Source: an uncultured Lachnospiraceae bacterium
Lineage (GTDB): Bacteria > Bacillota > Clostridia > Lachnospirales > Lachnospiraceae
Reading direction: 5' to 3'
Assembly: GCA_949740725.1 (NCBI GenBank)
Contig: CATJIO010000126.1
Coordinates: 18,875 to 82,874 of the forward strand
DNA length: 64,000 nt
Below the pieces are notes generated by a model. It did no database searches. It was not told the origin of the DNA and was given only the letters and a program-made list of their open reading frames with translations. The position numbers were made by a program, and so were the translations under genes. Position 1 is the first letter of the stretch. Each line of letters opens with the position of its first letter. Shown one piece after another: positions 34,503 through 43,127 of this stretch.

Positions 34503-36053
34503 ATGAATAAATTTATGACGGCCAAGGAAGCGGTAGCACTTATTAAGGACAATGACAGCATCGCTGTATCTGGCAACGGCGGCGGGATTATGGAGCCAAA
34601 TTTCCTCTTTGAAGCGTTAGAGGAGCGATTTCTCACTGAGGGGCATCCCAGAGAGCTGAGCCTGACCCATTCGGCGGGGATTGGTGATAAAGATAAGGGG
34701 GGCATCAGCCGTTTTGCCCATGAGGGGATGATTAAGCGGGTAGTGGGCGGCCACTGGGGCTGGTCCCCCAAGATGCAGCAGCTGGCCAATGAAAATAAAA
34801 TCGAGGCTTATAATCTGCCCCAGGGCATTGTGGCTATGCAGTACCGGGAGATCGCGGCCAAGCGGGTGGGGCTGGTTACCCAGACGGGATTGAAAACCTT
34901 CGTGGATCCCAGGATTTCCGGGGGAAAGCTAAATGATGTGACAAAAGAGGATATCGTGGAGCTCGTCGAGATGGACGGCAGAGAATGGCTGCGGTATAAG
35001 ACATATCCCTTAAATGTGGCGTTAATCCGGGGAAGCATCGGTGATAACGAGGGAAATATTTCCTTGGAGTATGAGCCGGCTTACTTAGAGTCCCTGGCTA
35101 TTGCCCAGGCAGTACATAATTGCGGCGGTACGGTGATCTGCCAGGTGAAGTTTGGGGCCCAGGCAGGCACGCTGGATCCCAAGATGGTACGGATTCCGGG
35201 GATCCTGGTGGACGCAGTGGTGGTGTGCCCTGAGCAAGTGCAGACTATCGAGGGAGAGTTTAACCCGGCTCTGACCGGAGATCTGCGGATGCCGGTGGAT
35301 GCCATTGCACCGATGGCCCTGGATCAGAGAAAGGTGGTGGCCAGAAGGGCGGCTATGGAGCTCCAGAAGGGAACTATCATTAACCTGGGATTTGGCATGC
35401 CTGACGGGGTGGCCATGGTGGCGGCTGAGGAAGGTATTGGGGATTATGTAAAGATGACCATTGAGCAGGGAATCATCGGCGGAGTGCCGGCCAGTGGGGC
35501 AATTTTCGGCGTGGCCTATAACTCCGACTCCATGATCGACGGTCCTTCCCAGTTTGATTTTTACAATGGGGGAGGCCTGGATATGACCTGTCTGGGGCTT
35601 GCCCAGGCGGATCGCCACGGGAATGTGAATGTGAGCAAATTCGGTCCTACCATCTCCGGAGCCGGCGGCTTCATCGACATCTCTCAGACCGCGAAAAAAT
35701 GCGTATTCTGCGGAACCTTTACTGCCGGCGGGTTGAAGACGGAAATTTGCGGTGGGGAAATCCATATCCTTCAGGAAGGGAAACATAAGAAATTTTTAAA
35801 GGATGTGGAGCACATCACCTTCAGCGGCGACTACGCCAGGGAAAGCGGTCAAACTGTGCTTTATGTGACCGAGCGGGCAGTGTTTGAGATGACCTCGGAG
35901 GGGCTGGTATTGAGGGAAATCGCTCCGGGAATTGATTTGCAGAAGGATGTGCTGGATCAGATGGATTTCATGCCATTGATGCCAGAACAGCCAAAATTAA
36001 TGGATAAGCGGATTTTTGCCCCGGAGGTTATGGGGCTGAAGGATAACCAATAA
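34503..36053 (+). CDS. Class I CoA-transferase, propionate/acetate CoA-transferase-like
   Basis: The 516-aa protein joins both halves of a class I CoA-transferase in one chain: an alpha-like part with SGNGGGIMEPNFL and HSAGIGDKDKGGISRFAHEG, and a beta-like part from about residue 270 with NLGFGMPDGVA. The catalytic Glu is most likely Glu321 in IEQGIIGG, which forms the glutamyl-CoA intermediate. Such enzymes move CoA between acetyl-CoA and short-chain acids, so it should activate the catabolised acid. Start ATG 34503 has AAAAGGAG 8 nt upstream. It is followed closely by the crotonase gene. It is similar along its length to the protein at 39405. Confidence 0.85.
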   Translation: MNKFMTAKEAVALIKDNDSIAVSGNGGGIMEPNFLFEALEERFLTEGHPRELSLTHSAGIGDKDKGGISRFAHEGMIKRVVGGHWGWSPKMQQLANENKIEAYNLPQGIVAMQYREIAAKRVGLVTQTGLKTFVDPRISGGKLNDVTKEDIVELVEMDGREWLRYKTYPLNVALIRGSIGDNEGNISLEYEPAYLESLAIAQAVHNCGGTVICQVKFGAQAGTLDPKMVRIPGILVDAVVVCPEQVQTIEGEFNPALTGDLRMPVDAIAPMALDQRKVVARRAAMELQKGTIINLGFGMPDGVAMVAAEEGIGDYVKMTIEQGIIGGVPASGAIFGVAYNSDSMIDGPSQFDFYNGGGLDMTCLGLAQADRHGNVNVSKFGPTISGAGGFIDISQTAKKCVFCGTFTAGGLKTEICGGEIHILQEGKHKKFLKDVEHITFSGDYARESGQTVLYVTERAVFEMTSEGLVLREIAPGIDLQKDVLDQMDFMPLMPEQPKLMDKRIFAPEVMGLKDNQ

Positions 36054-36073
36054 GCAAAAGGAGGAGAAAAAAT

Positions 36074-36856
36074 ATGATCGAAGGAATCACCCTGGAAAAG
36101 AAGGAAGGATATGCCATTTTGAAGGTGGATATCCCGTCAACAAGAAATGCGTTAAGTGTTCCTATCCTGGAATATATGGACTCCCTGGTGGAAGAGGTAA
36201 AGGCGGATCCTGGTATCCGCGCCCTGATTCTCACAGGAGGCGGGGAGAAATCCTTTGTGGCGGGAGCCGACATCTCTGGCCTGGTGAAGATGAGCCCGGA
36301 GGAGGCCCGATACTCTATTGAAGTGGGGCACAAGGTATTTACCAAGATTGAGACCCTGGATATCCCGGTGGTGGCGGCTATCAACGGCTACTGCCTGGGC
36401 GGTGGCTTAGAGATCGCTATGTGCTGCGATATCCGCGTCTGCTCGGCTAATGCTAAGTTTGGCCAGCCGGAGATCAATATCGGCATGATTCCTGGATGGG
36501 GCGGGACCCTGCGTCTGCCCAGGCTTATTGGAGAGAGCCGGGCGAAGAATATGCTTCTCAGAGGGAGAATGATTACCGCCAAGGAGGCCTTTGATTACGG
36601 CCTTATCGCTGAAGTGTATGAGGATGTGGCCACTTTGCGGGAGAAGGCAGAGGAGGTGGCAAAAGAGCTGGCTTCCAAAGCGCCTCTTACCATGAAGTTT
36701 GACAAGCGGCTGATCTATGACGCAGCAAATAAGCAGCCTACGGATATCGCCCAGAGAGATGCCATGACCCTGGGTTTTGTATTCACCACCCATGATGCCA
36801 TTGAAGGCCTGACCGCATTCTTAGAGAAGCGGCCGCCAAAGTATGAAGGAAGGTAA
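36074..36856 (+). CDS. Enoyl-CoA hydratase/isomerase (crotonase family)
   Basis: The 260-aa protein has the crotonase oxyanion-hole segments SFVAGADISGL and NGYCLGGGLEIAMCCD. Both catalytic glutamates of classical hydratases are present: Glu113 in GGGLE and Glu133 in FGQPEIN. It should add water to the double bond of an S-type enoyl-CoA. Its fold and stereochemistry differ from those of the MaoC proteins upstream, so the island has both types of hydratase. AAAGGAGGAG lies before the ATG. The cupin gene follows after 3 nt. Confidence 0.88.
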   Translation: MIEGITLEKKEGYAILKVDIPSTRNALSVPILEYMDSLVEEVKADPGIRALILTGGGEKSFVAGADISGLVKMSPEEARYSIEVGHKVFTKIETLDIPVVAAINGYCLGGGLEIAMCCDIRVCSANAKFGQPEINIGMIPGWGGTLRLPRLIGESRAKNMLLRGRMITAKEAFDYGLIAEVYEDVATLREKAEEVAKELASKAPLTMKFDKRLIYDAANKQPTDIAQRDAMTLGFVFTTHDAIEGLTAFLEKRPPKYEGR

Positions 36857-36859
36857 GAG

Positions 36860-37240
36860 ATGAAGAAGATCAATATTTTTAAGGATATTGAGGGAATGGA
36901 ATTTCCCACCGGGAGACGGACCAGAGTGATGTACGGGGAGAATGGCGCCATTAATGGGGAGTATTTCTGCCAGGGCTATGTGGTGCTCTACCCCGGCGGA
37001 TCCATTCCACTCCACGACCATGAGACCATCGAGACCTACACCATTATTAAGGGCGAGGGGGAGATGACCATCGGAGAGGAGACAGAGGCGGTGAAGGAGG
37101 GAGATTCGGTGTACATTGACCGGAACCTGCCCCATGGCCTGGTAAATACCGGAACAGAGGATATGCACATGATGTTTGTCTATGCCCCCAAGATGGTGGT
37201 GGATCACTGGGCACAGGAGATGAGCGGAGAATTGAAATAA
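36860..37240 (+). CDS. Small cupin-domain protein
   Basis: The 126-aa protein is a single cupin barrel. The first cupin motif is GGSIPLHDHETIETYTIIKG, with His, His and Glu as metal ligands, and the second is GDSVYIDRNLPHGLVNTG with the last His. It has no signal peptide. The size and motif also fit KdgF-like enzymes, which open the ring of unsaturated uronates, an idea supported by the PL22-like gene upstream. It lies 3 nt after the crotonase gene and 29 nt before the SDR gene. An isomerase or other small-molecule enzyme is likely; the reaction is not settled. Confidence 0.75.
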   Translation: MKKINIFKDIEGMEFPTGRRTRVMYGENGAINGEYFCQGYVVLYPGGSIPLHDHETIETYTIIKGEGEMTIGEETEAVKEGDSVYIDRNLPHGLVNTGTEDMHMMFVYAPKMVVDHWAQEMSGELK

Positions 37241-37269
37241 ATCATTATTCAGAAAGAAAGGAAATCGTG

Positions 37270-38037
37270 ATGAAGAAAACAGCGATCGTAACTGGAGGCA
37301 GCAGAGGGATCGGCTTTGGCGTGGCAAGGCAGCTGGGGCTGGATGGATATAATGTGGCGATTTTGGATGTGAATGATCCTAAGGATTATCAGGAGAATTT
37401 AGATGAACTGGAAAAGCTGGGGATTGATTACCTGTACATCCAGGGAAGCACCACAGTAAAGGAAGACCGGGAAGCCTTTGTAAAGAAGGTGGTGGAAAAA
37501 TACGGGGATATTGACGTGCTGGTAAATAATGCGGGGGTTGCCCCCAAAGTGCGCCTGGATCTTCTGGAGATGACCGAGGAGAGCTTTGACTATGTGGTGG
37601 GAACCAATACCAAGGGAACCATGTTTATGACCCAGCTGGTGGCGAAGCAGATGCTGACTCAGCCAGTGAAGGGACGCCGCCGGGGGGTGATTGTGAATAT
37701 CAGCTCCAGCTCGGTGACCGTCTCTTCCACCAATCGGGGGGAGTATTGCGTATCCAAGGCTGGGGTGGCTATGCTTACCACCCTCTATGCGGATCGGTTG
37801 GCAGCTGACGATATCCAGGTTTATGAGATTCGTCCAGGGGTAATTGAGACTGACATGACCAGGGTGGTACATAAAAAGTACAGCGACTTAATTGAGCAGG
37901 GAGTATTCCCTATCGCCCGCTGGGGAACGCCCCAGGATATCGCCGACGCGGTAAGTGCTTTCTGCACGGAGAAATTTATCTACAGCACCGGCAATTATAT
38001 CGACCTGGACGGGGGATTCCACATTAAAAAACTGTAA
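37270..38037 (+). CDS. SDR family NAD(P)-dependent dehydrogenase
   Basis: The 255-aa protein has the classical short-chain dehydrogenase marks: TGGSRGIG at about residues 8-15, the NNAG motif in DVLVNNAGV, a catalytic Ser in NISSSSVTV, and Tyr159/Lys163 in YCVSK. The closing IYSTGNYIDLDGGF is the usual end of this family. It should oxidise a secondary alcohol or reduce a ketone. In the context of a hydratase and CoA-transferase it could act on a hydroxyacyl-CoA, and beside the cupin and PL22-like genes a KduD-like uronate step is also possible. Start ATG 37270 has AAAGGA 7 nt upstream; GTG 37267 is an alternative. Confidence 0.85.
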   Translation: MKKTAIVTGGSRGIGFGVARQLGLDGYNVAILDVNDPKDYQENLDELEKLGIDYLYIQGSTTVKEDREAFVKKVVEKYGDIDVLVNNAGVAPKVRLDLLEMTEESFDYVVGTNTKGTMFMTQLVAKQMLTQPVKGRRRGVIVNISSSSVTVSSTNRGEYCVSKAGVAMLTTLYADRLAADDIQVYEIRPGVIETDMTRVVHKKYSDLIEQGVFPIARWGTPQDIADAVSAFCTEKFIYSTGNYIDLDGGFHIKKL

Positions 38038-38072
38038 TCCTGCTAATTAGGGACGAAATGTTTCGGGCGCTT

Positions 38073-38103
38073 AGGCTGCCGGGCAAAATCTGCCTGGCAG
38101 CCT
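38073..38103 (+). other. Hairpin between the SDR and DUF2264 genes
   Basis: AGGCTGCCGGGCA (38073-38085) pairs with TGCCTGGCAGCCT (38091-38103) with one G-T pair. There is no T-run after it. It may mark a partial stop or an mRNA-processing site inside the operon. Confidence 0.45.
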
Positions 38104-38183
38104 GTTGCCGTTTGGAAGTTTGCAGCCTGGCCGCGGCTGGGCTGTGATTGGCGAGGCGGACCAGCCTCAGTAAGGAGATGCTT

Positions 38184-39392
38184 ATGACCGAGGAGAGGAG
38201 ATATTGGCTGGACACGATGCTGGCCATTGGCGCGCCGGTGCTGGAGGCAGCGGCCCAAGAGCGGCTGCACCGGGATATGCCCTGCGAGTGCCGGGTAAAA
38301 GAGGAAAAAGAGGTGGAGATCCGTAAAAAATTCACCCACCTGGAGGCTATTGGCCGCACGGTGGACGGAGTGTCGGCATGGCTTGGCTGCAAAGAAGCCA
38401 CAGGAGAAGAGGAGGAGCTGCGGAAGAAATATGCCGCTGTCACCCGACAGGCGATTATCAACTGCACGAATCCGAAATCCCCGGATTTCGTGAACTTTAA
38501 GGAAGGCCGCCAGCCCCTGGTGGACGCCGCCTTTTTAGCCCACGGTATCCTCCGCGCCAGGGAGGAACTCCTGGATCCCCTGACCCAGGAGCAAAAGGAA
38601 AATCTGGCGGCCTGCATGACCGATTCCTCAAAGATCAAGTCTGGCTTTAATAATTTTTACATGTTCCTGGCCATGATCGAGACGCTGCTCTATGTGATGG
38701 ATAAGCCCTATGATCGGAACCATATCGACGCTGCGCTGCATTTCCATGAGCTGTGGTACAAGGGCGACGGAATGTACGGGGATGGGGAAGAGTTCTGCAT
38801 GAATTATTACAACAGCTTTGTTATCCAGCCCATGTACTATGACGTGGCAAGGATCATGGGGCCCACGGATCCGGACTGGCGGCGTTTGGTGGAGCAGGTT
38901 CCGGCAAGGGCCAGGCGGTACGCGGGGATCCTGGAACGGATGATCAGCCCGGAGGGCACCTTCCCGGCAGTTGGCCGCTCCCTGGCTTACCGCTTCGGCG
39001 CCATGCAGCACCTGTCGGAAATGGCGTTGATGCATAATCTCCCCCAGGAGGTGACGCCTATGCAGGTGCGGTGCGCATTGACCATGGTGATCAAAAACAT
39101 GATGAAGCCAGGGACATTTGACGAGAAGGGCTGGCTGAGGATTGGCTGGTGTGGGGCGAATCCAGAGATCGGCGAAGTTTACATCTCTACAGGAAGCCTG
39201 TATCTGTGCACTACAGTATTTCTTCCCCTGGGACTGGGGGCGGAGGATCCTTTCTGGTCCGGTCCGGACACCCAGTGGACCAATAAGCGCCAGTGGAGCG
39301 GTGGAAGCTGTATCATTGACGAGGCGCGTCACGAGAAGGTGCATCAGACAATTTACGACCATGATGAGTATGTGGCGAAAGGTGGCCATTAA
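38184..39392 (+). CDS. DUF2264 family protein, possible uronoside hydrolase
   Basis: The 402-aa protein matches DUF2264: KFTHLEAIGRTVDGVSAWL near the start, then YKGDGMYGDGEEFCMNYYNSF, a late RQWSGG segment and mostly helices, as in an (alpha/alpha)6 toroid. No signal peptide is visible. As I recall, some DUF2264 members were placed in a glycoside hydrolase family acting on beta-glucuronides (GH154), which would suit the uronate theme of this island, but that link is from memory. Start ATG 38184 has AAGGAG 6 nt upstream. It stands between the SDR and the second CoA-transferase. Confidence 0.7.
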   Translation: MTEERRYWLDTMLAIGAPVLEAAAQERLHRDMPCECRVKEEKEVEIRKKFTHLEAIGRTVDGVSAWLGCKEATGEEEELRKKYAAVTRQAIINCTNPKSPDFVNFKEGRQPLVDAAFLAHGILRAREELLDPLTQEQKENLAACMTDSSKIKSGFNNFYMFLAMIETLLYVMDKPYDRNHIDAALHFHELWYKGDGMYGDGEEFCMNYYNSFVIQPMYYDVARIMGPTDPDWRRLVEQVPARARRYAGILERMISPEGTFPAVGRSLAYRFGAMQHLSEMALMHNLPQEVTPMQVRCALTMVIKNMMKPGTFDEKGWLRIGWCGANPEIGEVYISTGSLYLCTTVFLPLGLGAEDPFWSGPDTQWTNKRQWSGGSCIIDEARHEKVHQTIYDHDEYVAKGGH

Positions 39393-39404
39393 GGAGAGAA
39401 GCGT

Positions 39405-40958
39405 ATGAAGAAGATGATGAGCGCCAGAGAAGCTGCCGCCATGATCCCGGATCAGGTGAATGTGTGGCTGGTGGCAGGAGGCGGGGGAATCAATGAACCC
39501 CATTACTTTTTAAAAGAGCTGGAGGACTATTTCCTAGAAAAGGGACATCCCAGGAATTTAAGCCTGTGGCATAGCGCTGGCATCGGGGACAAAGAAGGGG
39601 GAGGTGTGGATCGGTTCGCCCATGAGGGCATGGTCTGCAAGGTAGTGGGCAGCCACTGGACCTGGTCTGTCCGCATGCAGGAGATGGCTAGGCAGGAGAA
39701 GATCGAAGCCTATGTGCTTCCTCAGGGAACTATGATCCAGTTGGCTAGAGAGATTGCCGGAGGCCGGCCTGGGGTAATCACGAAGGTCGGCCTGGGGACC
39801 TTCGTTGATCCCAGGGTGGAAGCCGGAGCGATGAACCGCATTTCCAGGGAGAAGCTGACCCAGGTGATGGAGATAGGCGGGGAGGAATATCTGCTGTATC
39901 GCTCCATCCCCATTGGCGTGACCATCATCCGGGCCTCTACCGCGGACGAGGAGGGAAATCTGACTTACGAGCGGGAGGGAATCATTCCGGAGTGCCTGGC
40001 CGCGGCTCAGGCCGCGAAAAACAGCGGTGGCATTGTCATTGCCCAGGTGAAACAGGTGGTGGCAAAGGGAAGCTTAAAGCCTCTGGATATTCGTGTACCG
40101 GGCTTCCTGATAGATGCCGTGGTGGTGGATTCAGACCAGCGCCAGTCTATGTTGACCGACTATGATCCGGCTCTGTCTGGAGAGCGGAGGATGTCCACCA
40201 TAGAGAAGCTGCCGCCTATGGAGCACAGTGAGCGAAAGGTCATCGCACGCCGGGCGGCTATGGAGGCAAAGAAGGGCAGTATTGTGAACCTGGGCTTTGG
40301 AATGCCCGCCGGGGTAGCCTCAGTGATCGATGAGGAGGGGGTGGGAGAAACCATCAAGCTCTCGGTAGAACAGGGAATCACTGGAGGCATTCCCGCCGGA
40401 GGGAGCAATTTCGGCCTGGTTTATAATCCAGAGGTGATGCTGGAGGCGGCCAGCCAGTTTGACTGGTATGACGGAGGCGGGCTGGATCTGGCTGTACTGT
40501 CATTTGCGGAATTCGATCAGGAGGGCAATGTGAATGTGAGCCGGTTCGGGGATCGGGTAAATGGGGTAGGAGGCTTTATCAATATCTCCCAGTCTGCCAG
40601 GACAGTGATCTTTGTGGGTACCTTTAAGGCAGGAGGATTTAAGGCAGGCTTTTCTGAAGACGGCCTGGAAATTCTCGCAGAGGGCCGGGTGAAGAAGGCG
40701 GTGAAGCAGGCTGCCCAGATTAGCTTCAGCGGCGCCTATGCCAGGAAGCGGGGCCAGCGGGTGCTCTACGTGACTGAGCGCGCTGTATTTGTACTGACTA
40801 AGGAAGGGGTCATGCTCACGGAAATTGCTCCAGGGCTTGACCTGCAGAAGGATGTGCTGGAACAGATGGATTTTGCGCCGCTGATGGCAGAAGAAATAAA
40901 GGAAATGGATATCCGGCTCTTTCGGGATGAGAAAATGGGGCTGGCTTTGGGCGTCTAA
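39405..40958 (+). CDS. Second class I CoA-transferase, propionate CoA-transferase-like
   Basis: The 517-aa protein has the same two-half architecture as the CoA-transferase at 34503: VAGGGGINEPHYFL and HSAGIGDKEGGGVDRFAHEG in the first half, NLGFGMPAGVAS and VEQGITGG with the likely catalytic Glu322 in the second. Clear but not high similarity suggests an old duplication with a different acid specificity. It would activate one acid while the first CoA-transferase treats the other, or one could release the product. The start follows the DUF2264 stop by 12 nt behind GGAGAG. Confidence 0.85.
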   Translation: MKKMMSAREAAAMIPDQVNVWLVAGGGGINEPHYFLKELEDYFLEKGHPRNLSLWHSAGIGDKEGGGVDRFAHEGMVCKVVGSHWTWSVRMQEMARQEKIEAYVLPQGTMIQLAREIAGGRPGVITKVGLGTFVDPRVEAGAMNRISREKLTQVMEIGGEEYLLYRSIPIGVTIIRASTADEEGNLTYEREGIIPECLAAAQAAKNSGGIVIAQVKQVVAKGSLKPLDIRVPGFLIDAVVVDSDQRQSMLTDYDPALSGERRMSTIEKLPPMEHSERKVIARRAAMEAKKGSIVNLGFGMPAGVASVIDEEGVGETIKLSVEQGITGGIPAGGSNFGLVYNPEVMLEAASQFDWYDGGGLDLAVLSFAEFDQEGNVNVSRFGDRVNGVGGFINISQSARTVIFVGTFKAGGFKAGFSEDGLEILAEGRVKKAVKQAAQISFSGAYARKRGQRVLYVTERAVFVLTKEGVMLTEIAPGLDLQKDVLEQMDFAPLMAEEIKEMDIRLFRDEKMGLALGV

Positions 40959-41076
40959 TTTATAGAAGCTACAGGAAAAATAAGCACAGGCGCTGATAAA
41001 GCCCACTTGTTCTGCGCATATTAAATGACATGATGTTGGGGTCAAAATGCAACAAGATCAGAAAAGGAGAATCAAG

Positions 41077-42579
41077 ATGATGAGCCAAAGATTTGACGAA
41101 TTAAAGCAATATCTGGACCGGGCGATGGCGCTGCAGGCGGCCCTTCAGCTGTTTGAGTGGGATGACGCTACGGTAGCGCCAAAGGGGGCGGGAAAGCTAA
41201 CTAGCAATGTAATCCGCATTTTATCTGGAGAATATTTTCAGGCAGTGAATAATGAGGAGGTAAAGAGCCTGGTGAAGGCCTGCCAGGGGGATGAAAGCCT
41301 GACCCAGATCCAGGCGGCCCAGGTTCGGGAGCTTGCCGAAGAGCTGGAAAAGCTGGACTCTATTCCCAAGGAAGAATATCAGGATTTTGCCCATCTCACC
41401 TCAGAGGCTGTCCGGGTGTGGGAGGAGGCCAAGGAGAAGAATGACTTTCAGCTGTTTGCCCCGACCTTAAAGCAAGTGATTGAATATCAGAAGAAATTTG
41501 CCAGCTACCGTGCCAAAGATGGCCAAAAAAAGTATGATGTGATGCTAAATGACTACGAGCCCGGATTTAATATGGAGCTTTTGGACCGCTTTTTTGATAC
41601 CATCAAAAAGGAAATCGTTCCCCTCCTAAAAGCGGTAGCAGACAGCAAGGTGATGGTGCGAAATGACTTTCTCACCGGAGAATTTTCCGATGACCAGCAG
41701 GAGAGGATCGGGCGGTTTTTGGCAGAGTATGTGGGTTTTGACTTTTCCAAAGGCGTGATGGCGGTCAGCGCCCATCCCTTTACCACTAATCTCCACAATA
41801 AGGATGTGCGGATAACTACCCATTATCATCATAATCTGGACAGCTCCCTCTTTTCCATTATCCACGAGACCGGCCACGCCCTCTACGAGTTCGGCATTCG
41901 GGATGATTTGACCCAGACCCTGGTGGGACAGGGGGCATCCATGGGAATGCACGAGTCACAGTCGCGGTTCTTTGAAAATATTATCGGAAGAAACCGAAGC
42001 TTCTGGATCCCTATCTACGAAAAACTGCAGGAAGTATTTCCTCAGGAACTTTCTGAGATCGGGCTGGACATGTTTGTCAACGGGGTGAATAAAGCGGAAC
42101 CAGGCTTTATCCGCACGGAAGCAGATGAGCTGACCTACAGCCTTCACATTTTAATCCGGTACGAGCTGGAGAAAGAGCTGATCGAGGGAAACCTTTCTGT
42201 AGAGGATTTGCCTCAGATGTGGGCGGATAAATATGAAGAATATCTTGGCATCCGGCCGGAGAATGTGAGGGAAGGAGTGCTCCAGGATATCCATTGGTCC
42301 CAGGGCTCTTTCGGATATTTCCCTTCCTATGCACTGGGAAGCGCATTCGGCGCACAGCTTTATTACCACATGAAAAAGGTAATGGATTTCGATGGGCTTT
42401 TAGCGGAGGGCAAGCTGGAGGTGATCCGGGACTATCTGCGGGAAAATATCCATCAGTACGGAAAGTTAAAGGACAGCCGGACCATGTTAAAGGAGATTAC
42501 CGGTGAGGATTTTTGTCCGGAATATTATGTAAAGTATCTCAAGGAAAAATACGGAAAGCTGTACCAATTAGATTCTTAA
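41077..42579 (+). CDS. M32 family zinc carboxypeptidase
   Basis: The 500-aa protein is an M32 (thermostable carboxypeptidase 1) enzyme. The zinc motif is HETGH at 263-267 in SIIHETGHALYEFGI, with the further Glu in MHESQSRFFEN. It is mostly helical and cytoplasmic. It would trim C-terminal amino acids from peptides. I chose ATG 41077 with AAAAGGAG 7 nt upstream; an in-frame ATG at 41047 lacks such a site. It has its own terminator and lies just after the catabolic island, with no clear link to it. Confidence 0.9.
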   Translation: MMSQRFDELKQYLDRAMALQAALQLFEWDDATVAPKGAGKLTSNVIRILSGEYFQAVNNEEVKSLVKACQGDESLTQIQAAQVRELAEELEKLDSIPKEEYQDFAHLTSEAVRVWEEAKEKNDFQLFAPTLKQVIEYQKKFASYRAKDGQKKYDVMLNDYEPGFNMELLDRFFDTIKKEIVPLLKAVADSKVMVRNDFLTGEFSDDQQERIGRFLAEYVGFDFSKGVMAVSAHPFTTNLHNKDVRITTHYHHNLDSSLFSIIHETGHALYEFGIRDDLTQTLVGQGASMGMHESQSRFFENIIGRNRSFWIPIYEKLQEVFPQELSEIGLDMFVNGVNKAEPGFIRTEADELTYSLHILIRYELEKELIEGNLSVEDLPQMWADKYEEYLGIRPENVREGVLQDIHWSQGSFGYFPSYALGSAFGAQLYYHMKKVMDFDGLLAEGKLEVIRDYLRENIHQYGKLKDSRTMLKEITGEDFCPEYYVKYLKEKYGKLYQLDS

Positions 42580-42590
42580 ACTTCACAGAA

Positions 42591-42616
42591 AGGGGGCTGG
42601 CAAGCCCCCTTTTTTT
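42591..42616 (+). terminator. Rho-independent terminator after the M32 gene
   Basis: AGGGGGCT (42591-42598) pairs with AGCCCCCT (42603-42610) around GGCA, followed by six T. Strong. Confidence 0.9.
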
Positions 42617-42647
42617 GTGATATACTAAACCCCAAGGAGATGATAAC

Positions 42648-43100
42648 ATGAAATTAAAGGCTTATGAACACAAGACACAATACTATGAAACAGACCAGAT
42701 GGGAATCATCCATCATTCCAATTATATCCGCTGGTTTGAGGAGGCCAGGACAGATTTAATGCGTCAGATGGGGATTGGCTACGAGGAGATGGAGGAGCAT
42801 GGGATTATCAGTCCGGTGCTTTCCCTGACCTGTGAGTACAAGTCCATGACCCGGTTTGGCGATACGGTTTTGATTATCCCTATATTAAAGTTTTATAATG
42901 GGGTTAAAATGACCATCGAGTATTCGGTGACGGATAAAGAGAGCGGGGAACTCCGCTGTGTGGGCGAGACCAAGCACTGTTTTCTGGGAAGGGATGGCAA
43001 GCCGATTTCCCTAAAGAAATCTTATCTGGAGATGGATCAAATGTTTCAGGGGGCAGGTAAGGACAGCCAGGAAGGGCATAGCAGCGGGAAAGAAAAATAG
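42648..43100 (+). CDS. Acyl-CoA thioesterase, YbgC/FadM-like
   Basis: The 150-aa protein is a hot-dog thioesterase. The catalytic segment is YETDQMGIIHHSNYIRWFEEAR, with Asp in YxTDxxGhhHH-xNY as in 4-hydroxybenzoyl-CoA thioesterase-type proteins (YbgC). It hydrolyses acyl-CoA in the cytoplasm; the substrate is not known. AAGGAGATGA lies just before the ATG. The C-terminal 20 residues are polar and perhaps disordered. The oxidoreductase gene follows after 27 nt. Confidence 0.85.
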   Translation: MKLKAYEHKTQYYETDQMGIIHHSNYIRWFEEARTDLMRQMGIGYEEMEEHGIISPVLSLTCEYKSMTRFGDTVLIIPILKFYNGVKMTIEYSVTDKESGELRCVGETKHCFLGRDGKPISLKKSYLEMDQMFQGAGKDSQEGHSSGKEK

Positions 43101-43127
43101 GCAAATAAAGGGGAAGGGATTAGGACA

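Noticed and set aside
36860..37240. Naming the cupin kdgF
   Set aside because: Size and motifs are compatible, but single cupins are too alike to assign without a search.
38073..38103. Rho-independent terminator after the SDR gene
   Set aside because: The hairpin is good but no T-run follows, so it is listed only as a structure.
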